This document shows positions 26,724-34,947 of a stretch of 64,000 nt of DNA, piece by piece. The stretch covers positions 33,419 to 97,418 of the forward strand of contig JAFNEO010000057.1 in the NCBI GenBank assembly GCA_017886205.1. The letters are read 5' to 3'. The position numbers were made by a program, and so were the translations under genes. The DNA is from Candidatus Aminicenantota bacterium (GTDB lineage: Bacteria; Acidobacteriota; Aminicenantia; Aminicenantales; UBA8522). The notes below the pieces were generated by a model. The model searched no databases and was not told where the DNA came from. It was given only the letters and a program-made list of their open reading frames with translations. Positions within the stretch are counted from its first letter, which is position 1. Every line of letters starts with the position of its first letter.

Positions 26724-28928
26724 TCAAAACAGGGGAGGCATGGACAGCGCCGGATGATTCATCTTGGTGATGTAGGCCAGCACCTCCTCTTCGGTCACGG
26801 CCACGGTCTCGTCGGCGATCATCTCCCAGAAATTTTCGATCCCCTCGCCCCGGCCGATCTTGCGCAGCTCCGGCGCCAACTCTTCCTTGAGGTCCCGGTT
26901 CATCCAGACGACCCGCTTGGCCCCGCCTTCGGCGCTGATGAACTTGCCGCTGGCGACATAACGCTTGCTGTGGCCGATGAACCCGGGCGTCTGCAGGCCG
27001 CCTCCGACCGTCCCGGCCAGGGTCGAAAACTTCATGCCGCTCGGCGTCATGCCCGGGAAATTCCGGTAGACCGTCATGATGCCGTTGGTGGACGGGAGGA
27101 CGCAAGAGATGCATTCGAAGCAGCCGCAGGAAGTCATGGGATTGTCGATGATGCTGTAGGCGCTGAAGAGCTGGAGCGTCTTGTGGGAAGCGTTAAAGAC
27201 GAACTCGTTGATCCCCTGCCACTGGCCTCTGGCTGCGTCGACGACCTGGGCTTTCAGGATGGGCTGGTTGGGGCCGGTGGGGTTGATCTGGTGGGCGGCC
27301 TTGCCGTCGAGCCAGTTGTAGGCTCCGCAGAGGCCGGAGCGCTCCGGTGTGATGACGCAGACATGATTCGGCGCAAAGGACTGGCAGAGGGTGCAGGAAT
27401 AGAAGGTCTCTACGGCCTCGTCGGTCAGCCCGGCCAGGCGTTCATCGCGCCGGCGGTAGGCCTTCCGGGCAGTCTCGATCAGGTCCATGATCTCTTTCTC
27501 CCGCGTGTAGATCTTCACCTGGACCTTGTCCACGATCTTCCCGAATTCCCCGTGGATCTTGGCATGGATGATCGACCCGAAGTGCCGGAACCGCAATCCT
27601 TTGTCCTTGGCCTCCTTGCTGACCCTGACCCAGTTGATATCCCGCTGTCCCATGTGAAAAACGCCGTGGGCCATGTTCATAAAATCGTGCAGGCGCCGTT
27701 CCAGGATGGGCTCGAAATCGGCCTGCATCTGACGGCCGGCGACTTCCACCCAGAAGGCCAGGGGGAGTTGGCTCCCTTCGGCCACTTCGTCGATCTCCGG
27801 CCCGACAACCTCGATCTTGCCGTCCTCGACTTCCTCCATGCCCTTCCCGGTCAAGTATTCAAACCCGTGCTTTTCCGTTCCGGCCAGCTCGACGTACATG
27901 TCTTCTTTGCGGATCCTCTCTCCCTGAAAGGCGGGGCCGAACGGGACGGGAATCGGGACTCTGGTCACCGTGATCTTAAGGCCCCGGACCTCGATGGCCT
28001 TGGAGACGATCCGGTCATGAGGGACAGGAGAGACGACATGTTCATAGGTACAGATTCCCGTCGGCAGGATGTTGTCGATGTCTGTATCGGCGATCGTCGG
28101 GAACCCGTAATTGATGGCCCCGGCCGCCTGGGCATGCTTTTCGTCATCGACCGGGCCGAGGGCCAGGACAAAGGCGAACACCCGGTTCTTGTTATAGCGG
28201 AGGACGCGCTGGTAATCACCGGGCTGGGCCCCGCCGAAGGAGAGGGCCACCCGGGTCGAAAACCCGAGGGCATGGATGGTGGCGGTGACGTCGTCGCCGA
28301 AGGGCACAAGCCGCGTCTCCCAGCCCATCTCGATCCCCTCTTCGGCCAGTTGCCGGGCCATGGATTTTCCTTCCGTGGCCGCCGACATGAAGACGTAGAG
28401 GTTTTTTTCCTGGAGCTCGCGGGCGATCCTGACCGCGATTTCGTTGGTCGGGCAGTAGCCGACGCAGGCGGCAAACCCGGGCGCGGTGTTGTCGACGAAC
28501 TCGATGCCCCTCTCGCGCATGATGACGTCGTTGGCCGCTCCCAGCCAGAGATGGCCCTCTTTCGGGTGGGTTTCAGGAAGATACGGCAGGGGAGTCCGGG
28601 TGTACTTGACGGCCTCGATGATCTCGTCGGCAAAGAGTGTCGCCATGCCGGCGTCGAGAGTGTTCCCGAGATAAGGGAGCCAAAGGTTTTCCGAGGGGAC
28701 CGGGGGCAGCAGCTCCTTGGCCTCGGCCAGCAAGTCCAGGAGCCCGCCCAGAGTTTCGATTCGGAGCCCTAAGATCCCATGCGATATGGGAAGATAGTAG
28801 CCCGTGTTCGGGAATTCGACCCGGGTGTCCGGACCTTTCTCGGCGATGGCGGCGGCGAGCTCCCGTTCGGCCCGGGCCACCAGCTTATGGGCGCCCCGGA
28901 TGGCCCTGGTGGCGATTATCCTGGACAT
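26724..28928 (-). CDS. acsB: Acetyl-CoA synthase (CODH/ACS alpha subunit, bacterial full-length)
   Basis: SCTLCQSFAPNHVCVITPERSGLCGAYNWLDGKA and GCFECISCVLPSTNGIMTVYRNFPGMTPSGMKFSTLAGTVGGGLQTPGFIGH (A-cluster region). Confidence 0.97.
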   Translation of the reverse strand: MSRIIATRAIRGAHKLVARAERELAAAIAEKGPDTRVEFPNTGYYLPISHGILGLRIETLGGLLDLLAEAKELLPPVPSENLWLPYLGNTLDAGMATLFADEIIEAVKYTRTPLPYLPETHPKEGHLWLGAANDVIMRERGIEFVDNTAPGFAACVGYCPTNEIAVRIARELQEKNLYVFMSAATEGKSMARQLAEEGIEMGWETRLVPFGDDVTATIHALGFSTRVALSFGGAQPGDYQRVLRYNKNRVFAFVLALGPVDDEKHAQAAGAINYGFPTIADTDIDNILPTGICTYEHVVSPVPHDRIVSKAIEVRGLKITVTRVPIPVPFGPAFQGERIRKEDMYVELAGTEKHGFEYLTGKGMEEVEDGKIEVVGPEIDEVAEGSQLPLAFWVEVAGRQMQADFEPILERRLHDFMNMAHGVFHMGQRDINWVRVSKEAKDKGLRFRHFGSIIHAKIHGEFGKIVDKVQVKIYTREKEIMDLIETARKAYRRRDERLAGLTDEAVETFYSCTLCQSFAPNHVCVITPERSGLCGAYNWLDGKAAHQINPTGPNQPILKAQVVDAARGQWQGINEFVFNASHKTLQLFSAYSIIDNPMTSCGCFECISCVLPSTNGIMTVYRNFPGMTPSGMKFSTLAGTVGGGLQTPGFIGHSKRYVASGKFISAEGGAKRVVWMNRDLKEELAPELRKIGRGEGIENFWEMIADETVAVTEEEVLAYITKMNHPALSMPPLF

Positions 28929-28958
28929 AGGTTTTCCTGATCCTTTTCCCGACCGCTT

Positions 28959-30893
28959 TCAAACCTCCAGCTGTCTTCTCATCTCCATGTCGAACAGCAC
29001 GCGTTCCTTGCCCTTGCCGATGCCCAGCTTTTCCCGTTTGGCGTGAATATGATCGATGATCAGGCCGGCTATCTTGGTTTGATCGGGCTGAGCCGCCCAG
29101 TGGCCGCCGAAAAGGTCCTTGTACTCTTCGAAGATGTGGCGGCAAAAGAGCTCGCTTCCGGTGACCGGGAGGCCGATGCCGAAGACCGTGAAGACTCCGG
29201 AGGCGACGAAGTACTGTCCGATGGCAATCGCCTTCTCGCTCATCCACTCAGGAGCCGCGCCGGCCACCGGCAGGTCGCTGATGTCCTGACCCAGCCCCCC
29301 GACCTTGACCATCTCGGACAGGGCGATCAGGATGCGGCTGTTGTCGACGCACGACCCGGAGTGGAGAACCGGGGGCATGCCGACAGCCCGGCAGACCTCA
29401 GCCAGCCCTTTGCCGGCGTGCTTGACGGCCGATTCCGGAGTTAGGAACCCGGCCTTGGCGCAGGCGATGGCGGAACAGCCGGTCTGGACGACCAGGATGT
29501 CGTTGGCGATGAGCTCTTCGACCAGGCCGACGTGTCCTTTGTCATGGGTCGTCTTGGGGTTGGAGCAGCCGACCACCCCGGCGACTCCCTGGATCCGGCC
29601 GTTGATGATGTTGTCGTTGAGGGGCACGTAGGAACCGCGAAAAGAGCCGCCGAGCATGTAGGTGATGGCTTCATGGCTGAAACCGGCGACCAGGTCCATC
29701 TTGTCCCGGGGGATGTCGACCGCACCCCGATTGGCGTAGTTGGCGATGGCCTCCCGGACGATCGTCCGGGCACCTTGATAAGCGTTCTCCGCTTGAATAT
29801 TCATGGACCGGGCCCCCTCGATCTTGGCCTTGGGCGAAGTGGTGATGAGCAGGGTGTGGAAATTTTTGCAGAGCTGGGGCAGTGACGGCATGATACACTG
29901 GACGTCGACGATCATGGCGTCGACCGCGCCCGTGGCCACGGCCAGCTCCTGCTGCAGGACGTTCCCGGCGATCGGCAGCCCGTGCCGGATAAGGACCTCG
30001 TTGGCCGTGCAGCAGATCCCGGCCAGGGTGATTCCAGTCGCTCCCGCCGACCGCGCGAGATCCAGCAGCTCCTTGTCCCTCGCGGCCAGGGCGAGCATTT
30101 CAGAAAGAACGGGCTCGTGTCCGTGGACCACCACGTTGACGTCGGTTTTAGAGAGGACGCCGAGGTTGACCTGCCCGCGGATCGGGGACGGCGTCCCGAA
30201 CAAGATGTCCTGGAGTTCGGTGGCGACCATCGAGCCGCCCCAACCATCGGCTAAAGCCGTCCGGGCGCCATGGAGCATGATGTTGCGGTGGTCCTGGTCC
30301 ACTCCCATGCTCGTCCGGTGGATCATCTCCACGACTTCGCGGTCGATCCCCCGCGGCACGATGCCGAGTTTGCGCCAGATGGCCTGGCGCTTCTCCGGGG
30401 CCACTTTGATAAAGGAGATCTCGCCCTCCTGCCGACCGAAATCCGCCAGGGCGCGCTCGGCCACCTCGAGGGCCATCTTCTCCTTGGGCTTGTCCTGGAT
30501 GGAGATGCCGAAGACTTGAGCGACCCGCTTAAGCTTCCGGACATCGCGGATCGCATAGCCGGAATCGGGGTTCGTGGCCGCCAGAAGCAGGGTCTTGGCC
30601 ACCTCCCGTCCATGGTCGGAGTGAGCGGCCGTCCCGGAGGCGATCATCTTGGCAAAATTCCGGGCGACGATCACTTCGGCGGTCGCGCCGCAGACGCCCT
30701 TTTGCGGCTTTTTTCCGGTCGGGTTGATGCGGCAGGGCCCCATATAGCAGGCCCGGCAGCAGAGCCCCCGCTCGCCATACACGCAGTGGGGCTTCTGCTC
30801 GTCGGCCCTGTCCCAGATCGTCTCCAGGCCTCGGGTTTTGGCGTGTTCGAGCATCTCGTTGACCGTGCTGTCAATGCTTTTCGGGTTCGACAT
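28959..30893 (-). CDS. cooS: Anaerobic Ni carbon monoxide dehydrogenase catalytic subunit
   Basis: CVYGERGLCCRACYMGPCRINP; VGVLSKTDVNVVVHGHEPVLSEM-type motif; GVVGCSNPKTTHDKGHV; start refined to MSNPKSIDSTVNEML. Confidence 0.97.
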   Translation of the reverse strand: MSNPKSIDSTVNEMLEHAKTRGLETIWDRADEQKPHCVYGERGLCCRACYMGPCRINPTGKKPQKGVCGATAEVIVARNFAKMIASGTAAHSDHGREVAKTLLLAATNPDSGYAIRDVRKLKRVAQVFGISIQDKPKEKMALEVAERALADFGRQEGEISFIKVAPEKRQAIWRKLGIVPRGIDREVVEMIHRTSMGVDQDHRNIMLHGARTALADGWGGSMVATELQDILFGTPSPIRGQVNLGVLSKTDVNVVVHGHEPVLSEMLALAARDKELLDLARSAGATGITLAGICCTANEVLIRHGLPIAGNVLQQELAVATGAVDAMIVDVQCIMPSLPQLCKNFHTLLITTSPKAKIEGARSMNIQAENAYQGARTIVREAIANYANRGAVDIPRDKMDLVAGFSHEAITYMLGGSFRGSYVPLNDNIINGRIQGVAGVVGCSNPKTTHDKGHVGLVEELIANDILVVQTGCSAIACAKAGFLTPESAVKHAGKGLAEVCRAVGMPPVLHSGSCVDNSRILIALSEMVKVGGLGQDISDLPVAGAAPEWMSEKAIAIGQYFVASGVFTVFGIGLPVTGSELFCRHIFEEYKDLFGGHWAAQPDQTKIAGLIIDHIHAKREKLGIGKGKERVLFDMEMRRQLEV

Positions 30894-30937
30894 TGTCTTC
30901 CGTCCTACTGGTTTCTCCGTATCGCCCGCTCTTCGAT

Positions 30938-31978
30938 TCAGGATCTCAGCCGCCGGCTCACCTCGCCCAAGTGAGCAAAAACCTTCTCGGATATATCTAA
31001 GGGAAGAGAACCGGTTCCGCAGCTCGGAGTGACCAGGCACTTTTCCCAGATCAGGCTCTTCGGGACGCCCTTGCCGGCCAGGTTATCGACGGCGGAGCGC
31101 AACCGTCCGAGCAGGGTATCCGGGGTTTCCGCCGCGATCTTGGCCGAAGTCGGAACGATGCCCCAGGCCAGAACCCCGCCTCTCTCCAGATAATCCTTTA
31201 TTGGACCAGAATAGTAGGCGATGGTCTCCCCGTACTCGAAGGCATCAAAGCTGATGACGTCCGTTCCGGCATCGACGAGGATCGTCCATTCGGTGTTCCC
31301 GCAGCAGTGGATTCCGGCCAGGCCGCCCTCTTTGTGAACGGCCGATATGACGTCCCGCAGGTATTGGACGACGTCGGAGCGCTGGACGCTGACATAGGTC
31401 GAGGAGCCGAAGGCCGAGAGGATCGGCTCGTCGATGAAGCAGAGCTGCGGCACCCCCAGTCCCTGGAAATGCCTCAACATCCAGCGGGCCTTCATCTCTG
31501 TGCCTTTGACCACCACATCCCGCATCATCTCGTTGTAATAGATGGAGCGCTTATTTTCGTCCGTGCGGCCCAGGCCGACGGTGATGGGGCCGGTCACGTG
31601 GTTCTTAAAGTACCGGAGAACGGCCGGTTTCTGCGCGGTCAGAATTCTCTCCATCTCGTAGATGCCCCGGCTGAAACCCGGAGAGATCTGGAAGTAGTCG
31701 AGGTTCTCGGACATATAGTTCTCATAGAACTTCTCCAGTCCCGAGGTGATATCCCCGCCGGTATCGAAGTGCATCCTCCGGCCGATGGGATCAAGGACGA
31801 CGCCGGGCAGACCCTCCGAGTACTGAATCTCCATGCTTTCCCGAAAATCCATGGCCGGCAGCTGCGGCCAGATCGGGATTTCCGGGATGCTGTCGAGGAT
31901 GACCCGGCAGGCCGCCTCAGGGTTCCGGTGGGGCAGGCTGCCGATGGCCGTGGCCAGGCCTTGAGGGTTGAAGCTCAT
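30938..31978 (-). CDS. UROD/core-MetE-like zinc methyltransferase (candidate folate-independent methionine synthase or corrinoid methyltransferase)
   Basis: AGIHCCGNTEW (HxC) followed 24 residues after H by E in FDAFEYGE, then TPSCGTGSL; resembles the MetE zinc-ligand pattern; lacks MetE N-terminal duplication. Confidence 0.75.
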   Translation of the reverse strand: MSFNPQGLATAIGSLPHRNPEAACRVILDSIPEIPIWPQLPAMDFRESMEIQYSEGLPGVVLDPIGRRMHFDTGGDITSGLEKFYENYMSENLDYFQISPGFSRGIYEMERILTAQKPAVLRYFKNHVTGPITVGLGRTDENKRSIYYNEMMRDVVVKGTEMKARWMLRHFQGLGVPQLCFIDEPILSAFGSSTYVSVQRSDVVQYLRDVISAVHKEGGLAGIHCCGNTEWTILVDAGTDVISFDAFEYGETIAYYSGPIKDYLERGGVLAWGIVPTSAKIAAETPDTLLGRLRSAVDNLAGKGVPKSLIWEKCLVTPSCGTGSLPLDISEKVFAHLGEVSRRLRS

Positions 31979-32093
31979 GATAGACCTCTCTCTTTGTGTT
32001 CCATGTCCAGGATATCCTTTTTCGACGGCGGAAGATAGGAATGATAAGATTAGAATTTGTATGATTATGCTATTTTCTTCGGGAGAAAACCGG

Positions 32094-32885
32094 CTAAGAT
32101 TGAGTCAGTCGACTTTCCCCGACGAGTCCCCGGAAGACGGCCGTGAATTCCTTCCGGAGACGGTCATCCAGAACGTCGATGAGCGGCTGTTCATTCCGGT
32201 CGGCGTCCCGGATCGCCTCGCTGTAGGGGATCATGCCCAAAATGAGGGAGGGGGGAAAATGAGCGCGGATCCAGCGTTCCTGGTCTTCATCCTGGACCTT
32301 ATTTCCGATGACCCGAAATTCCTCGAGGCCGATCTCCCGGGAGAGCTTCATAATGGTCAGAGCCGTGTCGATGCTCCGGGAGCCGGGCTCGACGACGATG
32401 ATCATTTCCTGGATTGCCGAGGCGGTGGCCCGGCCCAGGTGTTCGATCCCGGCCTCCATGTCGACGATGACGGCTTCGTCCCGGTGGAGGATGATCTCGG
32501 AGAGCAGGCTCTTGAGCAAGACATTCTCCGGACAGGCACACCCCTCCCCTCCCTTTCGTACGGCCCCCATGACCAACAGCTTGATGCCCCGAAAACGGAA
32601 CGAGTATTCCTCGGGGATATCATCGACACGGGGGTTCATCTTGAACAGCTGGCCGAACTGCCGGGGAGAAGCGCCCGTTCTTTCCTTGATCAGCTCCCTC
32701 TGGTGAGAGATGGACACGATCTTGGCCGCGTCGGATTTGGGAATGCCCAGGGCAGAGGCCAAGTTGGCGTCGGGGTCGGCATCGACGGCCAGGACCTTGT
32801 AGCCGTTCTGGACAAAATAATGAGCCAAAATGCCGGCGATCGTGGACTTGCCGACTCCGCCTTTTCCGGATATCGCGATCTTCAT
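32094..32885 (-). CDS. cooC: Second CooC-type ATPase
   Basis: MKIAISGKGGVGKSTIAGILAHYFVQNGYKVLAVDADPDANLASALG; VIVDMEAGIEHLGRATA. Confidence 0.92.
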   Translation of the reverse strand: MKIAISGKGGVGKSTIAGILAHYFVQNGYKVLAVDADPDANLASALGIPKSDAAKIVSISHQRELIKERTGASPRQFGQLFKMNPRVDDIPEEYSFRFRGIKLLVMGAVRKGGEGCACPENVLLKSLLSEIILHRDEAVIVDMEAGIEHLGRATASAIQEMIIVVEPGSRSIDTALTIMKLSREIGLEEFRVIGNKVQDEDQERWIRAHFPPSLILGMIPYSEAIRDADRNEQPLIDVLDDRLRKEFTAVFRGLVGESRLTQS

Positions 32886-32895
32886 CCTCTCTCCC

Positions 32896-33534
32896 TCAAA
32901 CCTTGGACAGCAGTCTTTTGACCAACTCCAGGGCGGACGCGGCGTCGGGTGCGTAGCCGTCGGCCCCGATCTCGTCAGCGTAGGACCGCGTCACGGGAGC
33001 GCCTCCGATCGCAATCCGGACCCGGCGTCTGAGCCCGGCGTGTTCCACGGCTTCGACGACCTCCCTCATGTAGGACATCGTCGTCGTCAGCAGCGCAGAC
33101 AGCCCGAGGACGGACGGCCGGTTCGTCTTGATCGCCCGGACGATGTTGCCCATGGAGACATCGATTCCCAGGTCGATCACCTCGTACCCGGCTCCCTCGA
33201 GCATCATCCCGACGATCTTTTTGCCGATATCGTGGAGGTCCCCCTTGACCGTGGCCAGGATGATCCGACCTCGGAGATGGGCCCGGTCGGAGGAAAAGAG
33301 CGGGCGGAGAATCTCCAGGCCCACATTCATCGCCCGGGACGCGATCAGGACTTCCGGGATGAAGACCTCGTTGCTCTTGAACTTCTCCCCGACCGCCGAC
33401 ATCCCCTGGACAAGACCATCGTCCAGGATCTTCTCCGGGCAATGTCCCTGGGAAAGCGCCTTCCTGGTCAGTTCCTTGATCTTGGCCGAATCCCCGGCTT
33501 CGACGCTCGCCGCGATCTCGGTCAGGGTCCGCAT
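32896..33534 (-). CDS. Corrinoid (B12-binding) methyl-carrier protein
   Basis: IILATVKGDLHDIGKKIVGMMLEGAGYEVIDLGIDV (DxHxxG), GLSALLTTTM. Confidence 0.93.
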   Translation of the reverse strand: MRTLTEIAASVEAGDSAKIKELTRKALSQGHCPEKILDDGLVQGMSAVGEKFKSNEVFIPEVLIASRAMNVGLEILRPLFSSDRAHLRGRIILATVKGDLHDIGKKIVGMMLEGAGYEVIDLGIDVSMGNIVRAIKTNRPSVLGLSALLTTTMSYMREVVEAVEHAGLRRRVRIAIGGAPVTRSYADEIGADGYAPDAASALELVKRLLSKV

Positions 33535-33556
33535 GGCCTTTTCTCGGCTTCTCTTG

Positions 33557-33562
33557 TATAAT
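33557..33562 (+). promoter_or_regulatory. TATAAT -10-like hexamer in the 62-bp divergent intergenic region
   Basis: cttgTATAATtttgc between the corrinoid gene start (33534) and the regulator ATG (33597); no convincing -35 seen. Confidence 0.35.
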
Positions 33563-33596
33563 TTTGCTAGAAAACGCTCCGAGGAATTATACCAGA

Positions 33597-34862
33597 ATGG
33601 AGACCGGGAAAACCATAGCCGCGGCCAAGTTCAAATCTCTGGCCGAAGAGTACCGGCAGAAGACGGGCCTTCACCTCATCCTGGTCGACCTCAGGGGCAA
33701 AATCATCTCTGGGTCCGGGGGCTGTGACTTTTGTCGGAAGGCTGGTGCGGGCAGAGAGGAGAAGCTGGTTAAGAGCTGCCACCAGAAGATGGCCCAGGCC
33801 GTCGAGGAATCGTTCCGCTGGGGAGAGGGCTACATCACGACCTGCCCGCTGGGGTTTGTCCTCTTCGCCGTGCCCATCGTCCAGCACAGGAGACTCAGGG
33901 GGGGACTGATCAGCGGTTTCGCCATCTTTGCCGAGATGAAGGAGGATTTCGCCGAAGAGGTCTCCGCCAACTTGGCCAAGTTCGGCGCGGCCGCTAAGCC
34001 CCTCGGCCTCAACGCCAAGGGCATCAGGAACATTTCGCTCAAGAAAGCGAAAGAGGCCGTCTCCCAGTTGATGTCCCTGACCCAAAAGTACGAAATTAAC
34101 GACCTCGCTTTTTTGAAGGAGCGGAACGAAAAATACGTCCAGCAGTACAAGATCGCCAACTTCCTGGAGAAGCTGAAGAGGGAAAACCCCGACATCGCCC
34201 GGAAGATCCTGGACAAACAGGACGAGATCATCCAGAAGGTGAAGCTGGGAGACAGGGCCGGGGCCCGGGAGATCCTGAACGAATTCCTGGGATCGATTTT
34301 TTTTGAGAGCGGGATGAACTTCGAGGTGATCAAGGTCCGGATCATCGAGCTCATCGTCATCATTTCCCGGGCGGCCATCGAGGCCGGCGTCGGGGCGCAG
34401 GAGTTGCTCGGGCTCAACTATTCCTACTTGACCGAGCTCAGCAAAGTGACTGACCTGGAAGAGCTGCTCTTCAAGGTTACCCGGGTCCTGGAGAACTTCA
34501 TCGCCAAGGTCTCTCTGGGCAAGGAGAAAAAGCGGAAGGTCCGGTGCCAGAGGATGCGCGATTTCATCCACCGGAACTTCACCCGGAAGATCACCGCCCG
34601 GGACGTGGCCGAAGAGGCCGGACTCAGCGTCGGACGGGCCCTCCACCTGTTTCGAGAAGAAACGGGGATGGCCCTGACGGGCTATATCAACAAGATGAAG
34701 GTCGACTATGGGAAGTATCTTCTTCTGAACAGCGACATCCAGCTGGCGGAGCTGGCCGACCAGCTCGGCTACTATGACCAGAGCCATTTCACCAAGAATT
34801 TCAAGAAATTCGAGAAAATCACCCCCTCCCATTTTCGGTTGAGGTATAAGACGGAGATCTAG
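33597..34862 (+). CDS. PocR sensory domain + AraC-type HTH transcriptional regulator
   Basis: N-terminal FKSLAEEYRQKTGLHLILVDLRGKIISGSGGCDFCRKAG...CPLGFVLFAVPI (PocR-like); C-terminal DFIHRNFTRKITARDVAEEAGLSVGRALHLFREETGMALTGYINKMKVDYGKYLLL...GYYDQSHFTKNFKKFEKITPSHFR. Confidence 0.9.
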   Translation: METGKTIAAAKFKSLAEEYRQKTGLHLILVDLRGKIISGSGGCDFCRKAGAGREEKLVKSCHQKMAQAVEESFRWGEGYITTCPLGFVLFAVPIVQHRRLRGGLISGFAIFAEMKEDFAEEVSANLAKFGAAAKPLGLNAKGIRNISLKKAKEAVSQLMSLTQKYEINDLAFLKERNEKYVQQYKIANFLEKLKRENPDIARKILDKQDEIIQKVKLGDRAGAREILNEFLGSIFFESGMNFEVIKVRIIELIVIISRAAIEAGVGAQELLGLNYSYLTELSKVTDLEELLFKVTRVLENFIAKVSLGKEKKRKVRCQRMRDFIHRNFTRKITARDVAEEAGLSVGRALHLFREETGMALTGYINKMKVDYGKYLLLNSDIQLAELADQLGYYDQSHFTKNFKKFEKITPSHFRLRYKTEI

Positions 34863-34947
34863 GATCCGAATGCCCATGATATTCTGAGGAACGAAACGAT
34901 AGGGAAAAGGTCGTAGAAATCGGCCTCCAGAAGTTGAGCGAGGAAAG

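Noticed and set aside
25788-28772. 994-aa plus-strand ORF antisense to acsB, cooC and acsD
   Set aside because: Shadow ORF of high-GC codon usage; the minus strand carries unmistakable AcsB/CooC/AcsD motifs and the plus-strand translation shows no recognisable domain.
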